DNA of 64,000 bases from Nonomuraea turcica (lineage in GTDB: Bacteria > Actinomycetota > Actinomycetes > Streptosporangiales > Streptosporangiaceae): the NCBI RefSeq assembly GCF_030718205.1, contig NZ_JAUZQF010000001.1:682001-746000 (forward strand), in the 5' to 3' direction. Shown in pieces: positions 8,518 to 16,223 of this stretch. Both the position numbers and the translations under genes were made by a program. Position 1 is the first letter of the stretch, and the number at the start of each line of letters is the position of its first letter. The notes beneath the pieces were generated by a model. The model did no database searches. It had not been told where the DNA came from and saw nothing but the letters and a program-made list of their open reading frames with translations.

Positions 8518-8809
8518 ACTCACGCTCCAGCAGTTGCTCGACCACGGTCTCACGCTCCGCCAACTGGAGCACTGGGTAGCCCGCGACCTCCTCCGTCCCA
8601 TCACCTTCGGGCACGGCGTACCCCGCCAGTGGCCGCAGGAAGAGCTGCGAGTCGCGGACCTGATGCGGCGGCTCGTCACAGCCGGATTCACCGCCGAAGC
8701 CGCCGCCCGCGCGGCACGCGCTCATCTGGCCGGGCGACCCCTAGTACCACTCGTTCCAGGTGTGGTCCTCGCCATCGACACCGACCTCCTCACCCGGGAG
8801 GAAACATGA
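8510..8809 (+). CDS. MerR-like helix-turn-helix protein
   Basis: 99 aa. The order TLQQLLDHGLTLRQLEHWVARDLLRP, GVPRQWPQEELRVADLMRRLVTAGFT fits a winged MerR-type DNA-binding domain (helix-turn-helix plus wing) with a short C-terminus. No effector domain. It overlaps the upstream gene by eight bases and ends in a GGAGG followed by the DpdA-like ATG, so it could regulate that gene; this is inference. Confidence 0.62.
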   Translation: MSELTLQQLLDHGLTLRQLEHWVARDLLRPITFGHGVPRQWPQEELRVADLMRRLVTAGFTAEAAARAARAHLAGRPLVPLVPGVVLAIDTDLLTREET

Positions 8810-9834
8810 TCTGCGACGAGCAGGAGGTCAACTTCTACCTCGGCACCCACCGCGAGCAGTGGCTCACCACCGCACCCGAGGACGTGTGCCTGTTCGTGTC
8901 CCACCGCGTCCTGTCCGCCCGCAAGACCCTGCCGAAAGCACCACTCGGGCGGCACTACGCAGTCGACTCCGGAGCGTTCACCGAACTCTCCCTGCACGGC
9001 GAATTCCGCACCACACCCGAGCAGTACATACAGGCGCTCGCCCGCTACGACGAAGAGATCGGCGACATCGCCTGGGCCGCGCCCCAGGACTGGATGTGCG
9101 AGCCGTTCATGCTCGAACGCACCGGCCTGACCATCGCCGAGCACCAACACCGCACCGTCGACAACTTCGTCCGCCTGGCCACCCTGTGGGAGGAGAACGA
9201 GGCACCGGGCGACTGCCCCGTCATGCCCGTCATCCAAGGCTGGGAGATCGACGACTACCTGCGGTGCGTCGACCTGTACGAGCAGGAGGGCGTCCGCCTC
9301 GCCCAGGACTACCCCGTCGTGGGCGTCGGCTCCGTCTGCCGCCGCCAGTCAACCCCCGAGATCGGCCGCATCTTCCGCGAACTCGCGATGCTGGACCTGC
9401 CCCTGCACGGATTCGGCGTGAAAACCGCAGGCCTGGCCAGGTACGGCCGGTGGCTCACCAGCGCCGACTCCATGGCCTGGAGCTACCAAGGACGCCGCAC
9501 CCCCACCCTCTGCGGCAGCAGCAGCCACAAGAACGAAGCCAACTGCATGACGTTCGCGCTGGCCTGGCGTGACCGGCTCCTCACCAAGCCGACCAAGACC
9601 GGCCTCGACCAGCCACCGCTAGTCGACGACGCCGAACTCGCCGCCATAACCGCAGGCCACGCATTGACAGTTTGCGATCAGAGACAGACAGCAAGCACGA
9701 CCTGCACAAACACCCTCCCAGCAGTCCCGCCGAAAAGGCCGAACCGGAGAGAAACCGCAGATCACGCCGATCCTACGGTCTCTGATCGTAAACAAACACC
9801 AACCTCACGCCCACCAACCCAGGAGAACCAATGA
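8806..9834 (+). CDS. dpdA-like: DpdA-like 7-deazaguanine DNA transglycosylase
   Basis: 342 aa. It resembles the DpdA branch of the tRNA-guanine transglycosylase fold: HYAVDSGAFTEL (Asp 54), AAPQDWMCEP (Asp 95, nucleophile-type position), MPVIQGW, GVGSVCRR and LHGFGVKTAGL follow the TGT barrel order. DpdA swaps guanine in DNA for a 7-deazaguanine such as preQ0, hiding DNA from restriction. No preQ0 synthesis genes (folE, queD, queE, queC) are in the window, so base supply would come from the host or from outside the window. The last 60 residues are low-complexity and lie over an inverted repeat. ATG overlaps the HTH gene stop. Confidence 0.68.
   Translation: MICDEQEVNFYLGTHREQWLTTAPEDVCLFVSHRVLSARKTLPKAPLGRHYAVDSGAFTELSLHGEFRTTPEQYIQALARYDEEIGDIAWAAPQDWMCEPFMLERTGLTIAEHQHRTVDNFVRLATLWEENEAPGDCPVMPVIQGWEIDDYLRCVDLYEQEGVRLAQDYPVVGVGSVCRRQSTPEIGRIFRELAMLDLPLHGFGVKTAGLARYGRWLTSADSMAWSYQGRRTPTLCGSSSHKNEANCMTFALAWRDRLLTKPTKTGLDQPPLVDDAELAAITAGHALTVCDQRQTASTTCTNTLPAVPPKRPNRRETADHADPTVSDRKQTPTSRPPTQENQ
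9671..9792. repeat. 15-bp inverted repeat pair, candidate operator
   Basis: TTTGCGATCAGAGAC at 9671-9685 and GTCTCTGATCGTAAA at 9778-9792 are inverted copies with one mismatch, 92 bases apart. They lie in the low-complexity 3' end of the DpdA-like gene, just upstream of the ATG at 9831, and a TTGACA hexamer (9664-9669) precedes the left arm. The layout suits a looped operator or a regulator-binding pair; no -10 is obvious. Confidence 0.4.
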
Positions 9835-10223
9835 GCCGCCACCCCATCCGAAGCCTCGCCGGCCTCACCCACGCCTGGGACAGCCCCGAAATGGAACGCC
9901 CCGTCTACTGGCGCACCCTCATCGGCCGCAACACCTGGGCACTCCTCCTCATCACCAAAGGCAAACCCGGCGAACCACCACCACGCCCCGAACTCGCGCC
10001 CAAGATGCGCATCTCCACCGAATGGGCGCGCCGCACCGGAGCCGACCTCACCCCCGAAGACCTGCTGCACGAGCGGATCACCCAGCACCTCAAGGCGCAC
10101 ATCCAAGACGAGGTCGAGATCGACGCTGCCCGCGCCGCGTCGATAGCCACCGACGCCACCATCAGCATGCTCGCCGAACACGGCATCGACATCGCCACCT
10201 TGAAGCGGACCGATGCTCTGTGA
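9831..10223 (+). CDS. Hypothetical early phage protein
   Basis: 130 aa, no family recognised. Mixed N-terminus (WDSPEMERPVYWRTLIGRNTWALLLI) and a helical, Ala-rich C-terminus. ATG overlaps the DpdA-like stop (ATGA), with AGGAGAA just upstream, so the start is firm. Soluble, no membrane segment. Confidence 0.55.
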   Translation: MSRHPIRSLAGLTHAWDSPEMERPVYWRTLIGRNTWALLLITKGKPGEPPPRPELAPKMRISTEWARRTGADLTPEDLLHERITQHLKAHIQDEVEIDAARAASIATDATISMLAEHGIDIATLKRTDAL

Positions 10224-10238
10224 GCCGAGGAAAACCCC

Positions 10239-10433
10239 ATGGACTGGGTGAGTACGTGCAGCACCTGCCGGCGCCCGGCGACCCGGATCATCACCGGCCG
10301 CATCCCCGGCAAGACGTGTTACAGCGCCCTGACCTGCGACACCTGCGCACCCAAACACCGCGAGAAAGCGCGCGAAGCCGGGCCCGTAGTCGAAGAACCC
10401 CTCCCCGGCCGCGCCCAAGACCAGCTCTGGTAA
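10239..10433 (+). CDS. Small zinc-ribbon protein
   Basis: 64 aa. Two CxxC pairs (CSTCRR at about 7-12 and CDTCAP at about 33-38) form a compact zinc ribbon. GAGGAAAA precedes the ATG by a normal distance. Such proteins are frequent in actinophage early regions; partner unknown. Confidence 0.55.
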   Translation: MDWVSTCSTCRRPATRIITGRIPGKTCYSALTCDTCAPKHREKAREAGPVVEEPLPGRAQDQLW

Positions 10434-10511
10434 CCCGCATGCGCCGAAAACGCGCCCCGCCCCGCGAAAAAGCCCAGCCGCTGCCGAACCGAGCACCATC
10501 AGGGGGACCGC

Positions 10512-12020
10512 TTGAGTACCACGCAGGACCCAAACGACCTCCTATGGGACCTGGACGCCGAACAGGCCGTTCTCGGCACCTGCATGACGACCCTCTACGT
10601 CATCCCCCACATCCGCGCGGTCATCCCCGAGCCGCGGGCGTTCTTCCGCACCCAACACCAGGTCATCTACGCCGCCATCCTCGACCTGCACGACCAAGAC
10701 GCGCCCACCGACCCTGTCGCCGTCAAGGACTATCTCGAACGCGCCAAAACCCTCGGCCAAGCCGGAGGCCCGCTCTACCTCCACGAACTGATGACCCGCG
10801 GGCTGTACGCCGGAGACCCCGCCCACCACGCGGGCATCGTCATGAGGCACTGGCGCAACCGCGAAGGCATCGTCGACCTCCAACGCGCTATCCGCGAGAT
10901 CCAAACCCAGGACCCCGACGACGGGCCCGACAGGCTCCGCGCCCTCGGCGAAAAGCTGATCAAAACCGCCGACGAGCTCGCCATCGGCGCCAGCGCCACA
11001 CCCAAGGACGACGACCGCTTCGCCCGCGTCGACTGGCTCGAAGCGTTCACCACCGACTTCACCGAAATCAATTGGCTGCCAGGCCGGTTCCTCGAACACG
11101 GTCAGCAGATCGCCCTCGTCGGCGACGGCAAAGTCGGCAAATCAATCTTCACCCTGTACTGGATCTGGTGCGCCATCACCGGACGGTCCTGCCTCGGCGA
11201 CATCCGCCGCGAACCCATCAACGTCCTCTACTTCGACCGAGAAAACTCGCTGCGCGACATCGTCACCAGGCTCACCGCGTTCGGCGCCACCGAAGACGAC
11301 CTCGAAATCCTGCACGACAGGCTCGACTACCGGCTGTTTCCCCGCTTCTCCGGCGCCCTCAACGCGTCCGAGACCGCGGCCGCCGAGATGCTCTCCATCG
11401 TCGACGAGAAGCCGCGGGACGTCGTCATTCTCGACACCGTCTCCCGCTACATCGCCGGCAAGGAGAACGACTCCGACACGTGGCTGGACCTGTACCGGCG
11501 GGTCCATGAGCCGCTCAAGGCCCGCAGCATCGCCTCCATCAGGCTCGACCACTTCGGCAAGGACACGGAGAAGGGATCCCGCGGCAGCTCGGCGAAAACG
11601 CAGGACGTCGATCACGTGTGGGAGTTGACCGCCTACGACGAGCACCGCACCTACGACGAGACCATCGAGTCGGTCATCACCCGGCTGAAGATGGTGCGCA
11701 CCCACACCCGCACCGGGCTGGGGGAAGACATCTTCCACATCACGCGGCGGGGCGAGAAGGAGCGGAACGAGGGCTGGCTGCCGGGCCGTACCCGTCATGA
11801 GCTGACCGATGCGAAGGTTGCTGACGCCCACCGGGTGAAGATCCAAACGTATGTGGATGAGCTGATCGTCCACGGGGTTCCGGAGGGGCTTGGGCGTGAC
11901 GCTCTGAGGCGCTGGGCGGAGCAGAAGAACATTCCGTTGCCGGGCAAGACGACCGCTTTGGCGGAGGTTGTGGCGGCGTTGAAGGCGGCTCAGCGGACCC
12001 CCCAAGGAGCGTTCGAATGA
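10512..12020 (+). CDS. DnaB-N/RepA-type replicative helicase-like ATPase
   Basis: 502 aa. Residues about 8-105 match a DnaB N-terminal domain (LDAEQAVLGTCM, FFRTQHQVIYAAILDLHDQD, YLHELM). The second half is a RecA-like AAA_25/RepA ATPase with Walker A GDGKVGKS (about 203) and Walker B DVVILDTV (about 306), then SIRLDHFGKD. It probably unwinds or loads at the phage replication origin. Start is TTG 10512 after AGGGGGAC. Its stop overlaps the CTGTTCCC repeat region, which fits an origin next to its helicase. Confidence 0.78.
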   Translation: MSTTQDPNDLLWDLDAEQAVLGTCMTTLYVIPHIRAVIPEPRAFFRTQHQVIYAAILDLHDQDAPTDPVAVKDYLERAKTLGQAGGPLYLHELMTRGLYAGDPAHHAGIVMRHWRNREGIVDLQRAIREIQTQDPDDGPDRLRALGEKLIKTADELAIGASATPKDDDRFARVDWLEAFTTDFTEINWLPGRFLEHGQQIALVGDGKVGKSIFTLYWIWCAITGRSCLGDIRREPINVLYFDRENSLRDIVTRLTAFGATEDDLEILHDRLDYRLFPRFSGALNASETAAAEMLSIVDEKPRDVVILDTVSRYIAGKENDSDTWLDLYRRVHEPLKARSIASIRLDHFGKDTEKGSRGSSAKTQDVDHVWELTAYDEHRTYDETIESVITRLKMVRTHTRTGLGEDIFHITRRGEKERNEGWLPGRTRHELTDAKVADAHRVKIQTYVDELIVHGVPEGLGRDALRRWAEQKNIPLPGKTTALAEVVAALKAAQRTPQGAFE

Positions 12021-12042
12021 CGCCTGGAATGTCTCGAACTGT

Positions 12043-12220
12043 CTGTTCCCGTCCCAATCGGCTTTCTGACTGTTCCCCCAACTGTTCCCACCTGTTCCCT
12101 GATCTTGCATTTCCGCAGGTCACACCTGTTCCCCCAACTGTTCCTGACTGTTCCCAGGCAGACCTGTTCCCTGTTCCCTCCCTATATAGGGAGGGAACAG
12201 GGGGACAGCCCGGGGAACAG
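12043..12220. repeat. CTGTTCCC repeat array with 34-bp palindrome, candidate origin
   Basis: Forward CTGTTCCC occurs at 12043, 12070, 12082, 12092, 12126, 12148, 12164 and 12171 (plus CTGTTCCT at 12138), and the inverted GGGAACAG at 12193 and 12213. The last forward and first inverted copies form a perfect 34-bp palindrome, 12169-12202, centred on TATA. The array directly follows the helicase-like gene. Iteron-like repeats plus a palindrome with an AT centre suggest a replication origin or a repressor array. Confidence 0.6.
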
Positions 12221-12251
12221 CGGCCCGCCAACCCGCCCGCTGGAGCCCTCC

Positions 12252-12323
12252 GTGAAGATCCAAAACCTCGCCCCCGCACCCCTCGACCAAACCGCCCCGC
12301 ACACCCGCCAAGGCACCCACTGA
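12252..12323 (+). CDS. 23-aa coupling mini-ORF
   Basis: A short GTG-started frame with a TGGAG element just upstream. Its TGA overlaps the ATG at 12323 (TGATG). Such an arrangement usually couples translation. No similarity recognised; may not be functional as a peptide. Confidence 0.28.
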   Translation: MKIQNLAPAPLDQTAPHTRQGTH

Positions 12324-12772
12324 TGGGCCGCAGCCGAACCCCAGTACTCGACACCCAGCCGCCCCTCTTCGACCCCGTCGCCGACGCGCGACCAGTCGCA
12401 CCAAGCACCCCCACAACACCGGCGCCCTCGAAACCACGACGCAAGCGGCTCCGCACCCACGTGCTCGGCCTGCCCCGACCCTGGAACGAGCGCATCCCAT
12501 GCACCGCCACCTGCCTCGGCTGCCGCCGCCCCGAGGATCTCGGCGTCTGCCCCGACGGTGGTTGCGCGGTCGTATGCGGACGCCCCGACCGCACCGGCCC
12601 CGTCGAGGTCTGCCTGCTCACCGTCGTCGTCCCCGCCCGCCAGATAGGCCGGTACGCGGTCGTCACCTGCCCCCACTGCGACAACCTCCACTGGCACCAG
12701 GCCGCCCCCGGGCGCCGCTTCCGGGTCGGGCCGTGCCGGCAGCCATACGTCGTCCTGACCTTGACCGGCTAA
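12323..12772 (+). CDS. Cys-rich zinc-binding hypothetical protein
   Basis: 149 aa. A Pro-rich N-terminus (1-40) is followed by a Cys-rich domain: CTATCLGC, CPDGGC, CGRP, then CPHC and HWH with a final GPC. This could bind two zinc ions. ATG 12323 is preferred over the in-frame ATG at 12017, because the intervening sequence is the repeat array and would encode low-complexity peptide. Function unknown. Confidence 0.52.
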   Translation: MGRSRTPVLDTQPPLFDPVADARPVAPSTPTTPAPSKPRRKRLRTHVLGLPRPWNERIPCTATCLGCRRPEDLGVCPDGGCAVVCGRPDRTGPVEVCLLTVVVPARQIGRYAVVTCPHCDNLHWHQAAPGRRFRVGPCRQPYVVLTLTG

Positions 12773-12785
12773 CCCCGTTCCCGGG

Positions 12786-12827
12786 CTGTTCCCACCTGTT
12801 CCCCGACCTGTTCCCGCCCCTGTTCCC
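12786..12827. repeat. Second CTGTTCCC repeat cluster
   Basis: Four CTGTTCCC copies at 12786, 12796, 12808 and 12820 fill the 67-bp gap between the Cys-rich gene and the GIY-YIG gene. They are the same unit and orientation as the array 570 bp upstream, so the two clusters bracket one gene. The GGAGG of the next gene follows at once. Confidence 0.6.
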
Positions 12828-12839
12828 CGAGGAGGATGC

Positions 12840-13535
12840 GTGACGGATCCGACCACCCTGTACCGGCTCTACGATGCCGCCGACCAGCTCCTGTACGTCG
12901 GCATCGGCGGCAACCCCGGCCGCCGGTTCGAGCAGCACCGCAGCGGCAAACCATGGTGGGGCAAGGTCGCCCGGGTCACGCTCGAGCACCACCCCACCCG
13001 CGAGTCTGCGCTCGCGGCCGAAGTGGTGGCGATCCAGGTCGAGCGGCCCCGCTACAACATCGCCGGCCGCGCCGAACCGGCCTCCACCGCGCCCGGGTGG
13101 GAGCACCGGCGGCTGCCGAACGGTGCCTACCTCGACACCGAACAGCGCGGCGACCACCTCCGCGTCTACGTCAACCGCGACCAGCTCACCACCGAACTCC
13201 TCCACGCTGGACGCCCGCACGAGGTGCCCGAGCATGTCGCCGCCGCCCACGCCCGGCTCGCCCAGGTCGCCTGCCGGTGGCTGTGGGCCGCCGGGCGAGC
13301 GCGAGGCGAGGTGTTCCAGTTGCACGCCGGCCGGTGGCGGTACATCGCGGTCGCCGCCGAGCATGTTCCGGCCGCCCAGCGTGCGTTGGCCGCATCCGAA
13401 CTCGACGGCGACGCGGCCGCGCTGGACCGGCTCGCGGAGCGGCTGGTCGACACCTTCCCTGCCGACCGGGCCGACGCCGGCGTGTTGCGGCAGGAGGCGC
13501 TGGCCCTACTGGCGCAGGACTTGGTGTCGCCGTGA
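12840..13535 (+). CDS. GIY-YIG nuclease-domain protein
   Basis: 231 aa. The N-terminal 90 residues are a GIY-YIG fold: LYRLYDAADQLLYVGIGGNPGRRFEQH, then HHPTRESALAAEVVAIQVERPRYNI containing the metal-binding Glu of the helix. The usual GIY/YIG tyrosines appear as LYRLY and YVGIG. The remaining 140 residues are unrecognised and helical. It could nick or cut DNA during replication or act as a homing-type nuclease. GTG follows GAGGAGG, placed next to the repeat cluster. Confidence 0.75.
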   Translation: MTDPTTLYRLYDAADQLLYVGIGGNPGRRFEQHRSGKPWWGKVARVTLEHHPTRESALAAEVVAIQVERPRYNIAGRAEPASTAPGWEHRRLPNGAYLDTEQRGDHLRVYVNRDQLTTELLHAGRPHEVPEHVAAAHARLAQVACRWLWAAGRARGEVFQLHAGRWRYIAVAAEHVPAAQRALAASELDGDAAALDRLAERLVDTFPADRADAGVLRQEALALLAQDLVSP

Positions 13536-13542
13536 GAACCCC

Positions 13543-13596
13543 ATGCCTGCCGAACATCCCTCGCCATCCGACTCTCCGGAAGGACCCAGCTCATGA
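13543..13596 (+). CDS. 17-aa coupling mini-ORF
   Basis: ATG-started 17-codon frame rich in Ser/Pro whose stop overlaps the next ATG (ATGA). It fills the gap after the GIY-YIG gene, like the mini-ORFs at 3418 and 12252. Functional peptide unlikely. Confidence 0.22.
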   Translation: MPAEHPSPSDSPEGPSS

Positions 13597-13982
13597 TCCG
13601 AGAAGACAAGTTTGTGATCTCCAGGCGTCCGTACGCCGTGGACCTGTCCAGCCTCCGCCTTACGGAGGAGCAGGGGCACGCCGGCCTGTTCTGGCGTGGC
13701 CGGGTCGACGCCGTGTGGTTCCGCCGCCGCAAGGGCGTCACGGTGGCCTGTATCGGCATCCTGTGGGACTCCCAGCACGAGCGGCCAGCCGACGCGGCCG
13801 CGTTCCTGCGGGCGCACGACGACGGTCGGTACGGCGGCGACTGCGACGGCCGGTGGGACGGCGCCTCGTACTGGGGCAACGTCACCCTCGACGTCCAAGA
13901 GCAGCACCTCGCCATCCTCTGGCCGATGCTCGCCAACTATCCGGAACTGCCCGCCGGATGGTCGGGGTGGTGGAGGTTCTGA
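13593..13982 (+). CDS. Hypothetical protein
   Basis: 129 aa, not recognised. A central acidic and Gly-rich run (HDDGRYGGDCDGRWDGASYWGNV) separates two beta-type segments. GGAAGGA lies upstream of the ATG. Its TGA overlaps the next ATG (TGATG). Confidence 0.52.
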   Translation: MIREDKFVISRRPYAVDLSSLRLTEEQGHAGLFWRGRVDAVWFRRRKGVTVACIGILWDSQHERPADAAAFLRAHDDGRYGGDCDGRWDGASYWGNVTLDVQEQHLAILWPMLANYPELPAGWSGWWRF

Positions 13983-14383
13983 TGACCGACGACGAGCTGA
14001 TGGCCACCCTGGGCAATGCCCGCATCCAGTTCTGGACCTGCCCCAACCCGGCGCACCGCACGGTCACCTGGCATGGGGACGTCGCCACGTGTGACCAGTG
14101 CGGGCTCACTTCGACGATGACCCGCCGGAAGTACGCCGTGGTGCGCGAGGTCGAGCAGAAGCGGATCGGCAAGCTGCTGCGCCGGGTGGCTGCGGGCCGC
14201 CGCGAGTACGCGGATGGCGCGCCGGACGACATGCGGCAGGCGCTGCTCCACGAGGCGGACCTGTTCGAGGCGGCGGCGCGGATAGCCGAGGGGGACGTGC
14301 TCGCGGTGTGCGGGCTCATCCCGACATGGCAGTGGACTGACGCGGAGCAAGCGACGGCGGGCAACAAGGAGGCGGAGACGTGA
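13982..14383 (+). CDS. Zinc-finger-like hypothetical protein
   Basis: 133 aa. One four-Cys/His cluster near the N-terminus (CPNPAH, then CDQCG), followed by a helical basic domain (KLLRRVAAGRREYADGAPDDMRQALLHEADLFEAAARIAEGD). Overlaps neighbours on both sides (TGATG and GTGA). Possible nucleic-acid-binding role is inferred only from the cluster. Confidence 0.52.
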   Translation: MTDDELMATLGNARIQFWTCPNPAHRTVTWHGDVATCDQCGLTSTMTRRKYAVVREVEQKRIGKLLRRVAAGRREYADGAPDDMRQALLHEADLFEAAARIAEGDVLAVCGLIPTWQWTDAEQATAGNKEAET

Positions 14384-15168
14384 CCGCGACGCAGCAACTC
14401 ATGGACGCGCTCATCGCGCACTACCGCAAGCCCGGCGCCGACCAGGACGGCGAGGTCCTCCTCCCCGAGGTTGCCGCGCCTGGGTCGAACCGGCGCGCGG
14501 ACCTGGTGCGCATCGGGCTGTGGCCGTCCCGCGGCTACGGCATCGACGTCCACGAACTCAAGGTCAGCAGGAGCGACTGGCTGCGCGAGCTCGACCAGCC
14601 GGCGAAGGCGGACGCCTGGTGGGAGCACTCCTCGAGGTTCTGGGTGGTGGCGCCGCCGAAGATGATCCTTCCGGAGGAAGTGCCGCCCGGTTGGGGCCTG
14701 ATGGAGCCGCCCACGCAGGCGAATCGCCGCCGCTTCAAGGTCGTGGTCAAGCCGGCTGAGCGGCAGCCGAAGCTCACCGTCGCCCTGCTCGCCGAACTGG
14801 TCGGCCGGGCCGACAACCTGCGGATCAACGAGATGTGGCAACTCCGGCAGGAGCACCGCAACGAGGTGTTCCGGCTGGAGCAGAAGATCCGAGCTGAGGT
14901 GGGCCCGGCCAAGCTCGACGCCGATACGCAGGACGCGCTCGACGTGCTGGCCAAGTTCGAGGCCGCAATGGGCTGCACTCTGCGGGAGTGGGTGTCCCGG
15001 GTGGACCGGGACCACGTCTCGGTGGACGAGATCGTGGCGGCGCTCGGCGAGTACTCGCGGGAGCACGTTGCCTTGCAGCGGCGCCGCCGGGAGCTGGACG
15101 GCATGGAGGATCGGATCCGGCGTGCCGCGCACTTCGCTCTCACGCATCTGCCGGAGGTGGCTGAGTGA
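14380..15168 (+). CDS. PD-(D/E)XK-type restriction-fold nuclease
   Basis: 262 aa. RRADLVRIGLW followed by GIDVHELKVSRSDWLREL supplies the Asp and the E-x-K of a PD-(D/E)XK active site (about residues 34-36 and 52-54), with SRFWVVAP in the next strand, as in MmcB-like and phage nuclease families. The C-terminal half is a long helical, coiled-coil-prone region (about 150-250). Likely a DNA endonuclease of the recombination or replication module. Confidence 0.6.
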   Translation: MTATQQLMDALIAHYRKPGADQDGEVLLPEVAAPGSNRRADLVRIGLWPSRGYGIDVHELKVSRSDWLRELDQPAKADAWWEHSSRFWVVAPPKMILPEEVPPGWGLMEPPTQANRRRFKVVVKPAERQPKLTVALLAELVGRADNLRINEMWQLRQEHRNEVFRLEQKIRAEVGPAKLDADTQDALDVLAKFEAAMGCTLREWVSRVDRDHVSVDEIVAALGEYSREHVALQRRRRELDGMEDRIRRAAHFALTHLPEVAE

Positions 15169-15572
15169 GCCGCTGGTCTGAGGCGATCGAGGCCCACCTC
15201 GAGGCGCTGTACGTGCAAGTCCCGGACGTGGGCTGCAAGGGGCTGTGTCAGGAGGCGTGCGGCCCGATCGACATGCACCCGTACGAGCGGGCCCGTATAC
15301 GCCGCGCCGGAGTCACGATCCCGCGGCCGGCCGAGGCGCTCGAGCGGATCCTCGCCGGTGAGGACTACACCTGCCCTGCCCTGGTGGATGGCCGGTGCAG
15401 CGTGTACGAGATCCGGCCGCTGATCTGCAGGGCGTGGGGAGCCAGCGAGGCGATGCCGTGCCCGTACGGCTGCCGCCCCGCCGGAGGGCTGTTGCCGGCC
15501 GCGGTGACCCGCCGTCTGGTCGACGAGTCCAAAGCCCCCGCGGCCGGGCGAGGGGAGGTGCGTCGTGGGTAG
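15165..15572 (+). CDS. YkgJ-family Cys-cluster protein
   Basis: 135 aa. Cysteines in CKGLCQEACG, YTCPALVDGRCSVYEIRPLICRAWG and MPCPYGC match the YkgJ (UPF0153) family, which chelates zinc or iron. The RCSVYEIRPLICR block is diagnostic. Biochemical role unknown. The gene overlaps the previous stop and the next start. Confidence 0.72.
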   Translation: MSRWSEAIEAHLEALYVQVPDVGCKGLCQEACGPIDMHPYERARIRRAGVTIPRPAEALERILAGEDYTCPALVDGRCSVYEIRPLICRAWGASEAMPCPYGCRPAGGLLPAAVTRRLVDESKAPAAGRGEVRRG

Positions 15573-15924
15573 GCGTGGGAGGCCGTCGGCGGAGCTGGAT
15601 CCGCTCGTGGCGGTGTTGCGTGATCTGCGCTGGGAGCGTGGTCTCACGCAGAAGCAGCTGGCTGCGCTGGCGGGGGTGAGTGACCGGACGATCCGGCAGT
15701 GGGAGCAGGGGTTGAAGGATCCGCGGCTGCCGAATTTCGTGGCGTGCCTGGAGGCGTTGGGCGCCCGCCTGACAGTGGAGCCGCTGAGCGGGCCGCTGGC
15801 TAGTCATATTCACGTCCAGGTGTCAAGACAGCGACACGAGCCCGGCGGCGGCTCTACGGCCGCTACAGCCCCGCCCAGGAGCGTCCCCATCCCGGGCGGC
15901 ACAACAAACGGAAGGGAACCATGA
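15565..15924 (+). CDS. Xre-type helix-turn-helix regulator
   Basis: 119 aa. Residues about 17-70 are a classic Xre HTH: LRDLRWERGLTQKQLAALAGVSDRTIRQWEQGLKDP, then a helix (FVACLEALG). The C-terminal 45 residues are low-complexity. It could be a phage regulator, but its place in the middle of an operon and lack of a divergent promoter argue against it being the main immunity repressor. Confidence 0.78.
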   Translation: MGRRGRPSAELDPLVAVLRDLRWERGLTQKQLAALAGVSDRTIRQWEQGLKDPRLPNFVACLEALGARLTVEPLSGPLASHIHVQVSRQRHEPGGGSTAATAPPRSVPIPGGTTNGREP

Positions 15925-16223
15925 GCAAGATCACGGCAGATCGGGACACCTACCCGCAGGCACTCCACACCCTCACCAGCGCCGCAGCCGCCTTCTACCG
16001 CATCGCCGACCTGTTCGACCTCGACCAACTGCGCAGCCTGTGCGCCCAATATCAGGCGCTGGCGCCCATCATCCAGCCCCCCGCCTACCAGCAGGGCGGC
16101 GCACGCCGGCTCGACGACCAGGAGGCGTTCCTCGCCGCCATCCACAGGCTTGTGGAAGACCTGCGCAAGCTCGACCCCGCCAGTCCCGGCGCCCGCTCCA
16201 AGCAGTCCAGGGAGGCGTCGTGA
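15921..16223 (+). CDS. Helical hypothetical protein
   Basis: 100 aa, fully helical by composition (ALHTLTSAAAAFYRIADLFDLDQLRSLCAQY; AFLAAIHRLVEDLRKLD). GGAAGGGAACC precedes the ATG. Unknown function. Stop overlaps ATG 16223 (TGATG). Confidence 0.52.
   Translation: MSKITADRDTYPQALHTLTSAAAAFYRIADLFDLDQLRSLCAQYQALAPIIQPPAYQQGGARRLDDQEAFLAAIHRLVEDLRKLDPASPGARSKQSREAS

Noticed and set aside
8629..8805. Earlier start for the DpdA-like gene
   Set aside because: The frame runs through the HTH gene; ATG 8806 follows GGGAGGAAAC and overlaps the upstream stop.
12017..12322. Longer N-terminus for the Cys-rich gene, from ATG 12017
   Set aside because: The added 102 codons translate the repeat array into low-complexity peptide; ATG 12323 is coupled by TGATG.
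12043..12827. CRISPR-like reading of the CTGTTCCC arrays
   Set aside because: Units are 8 bp with irregular spacing and no unique 30-bp spacers or cas genes.
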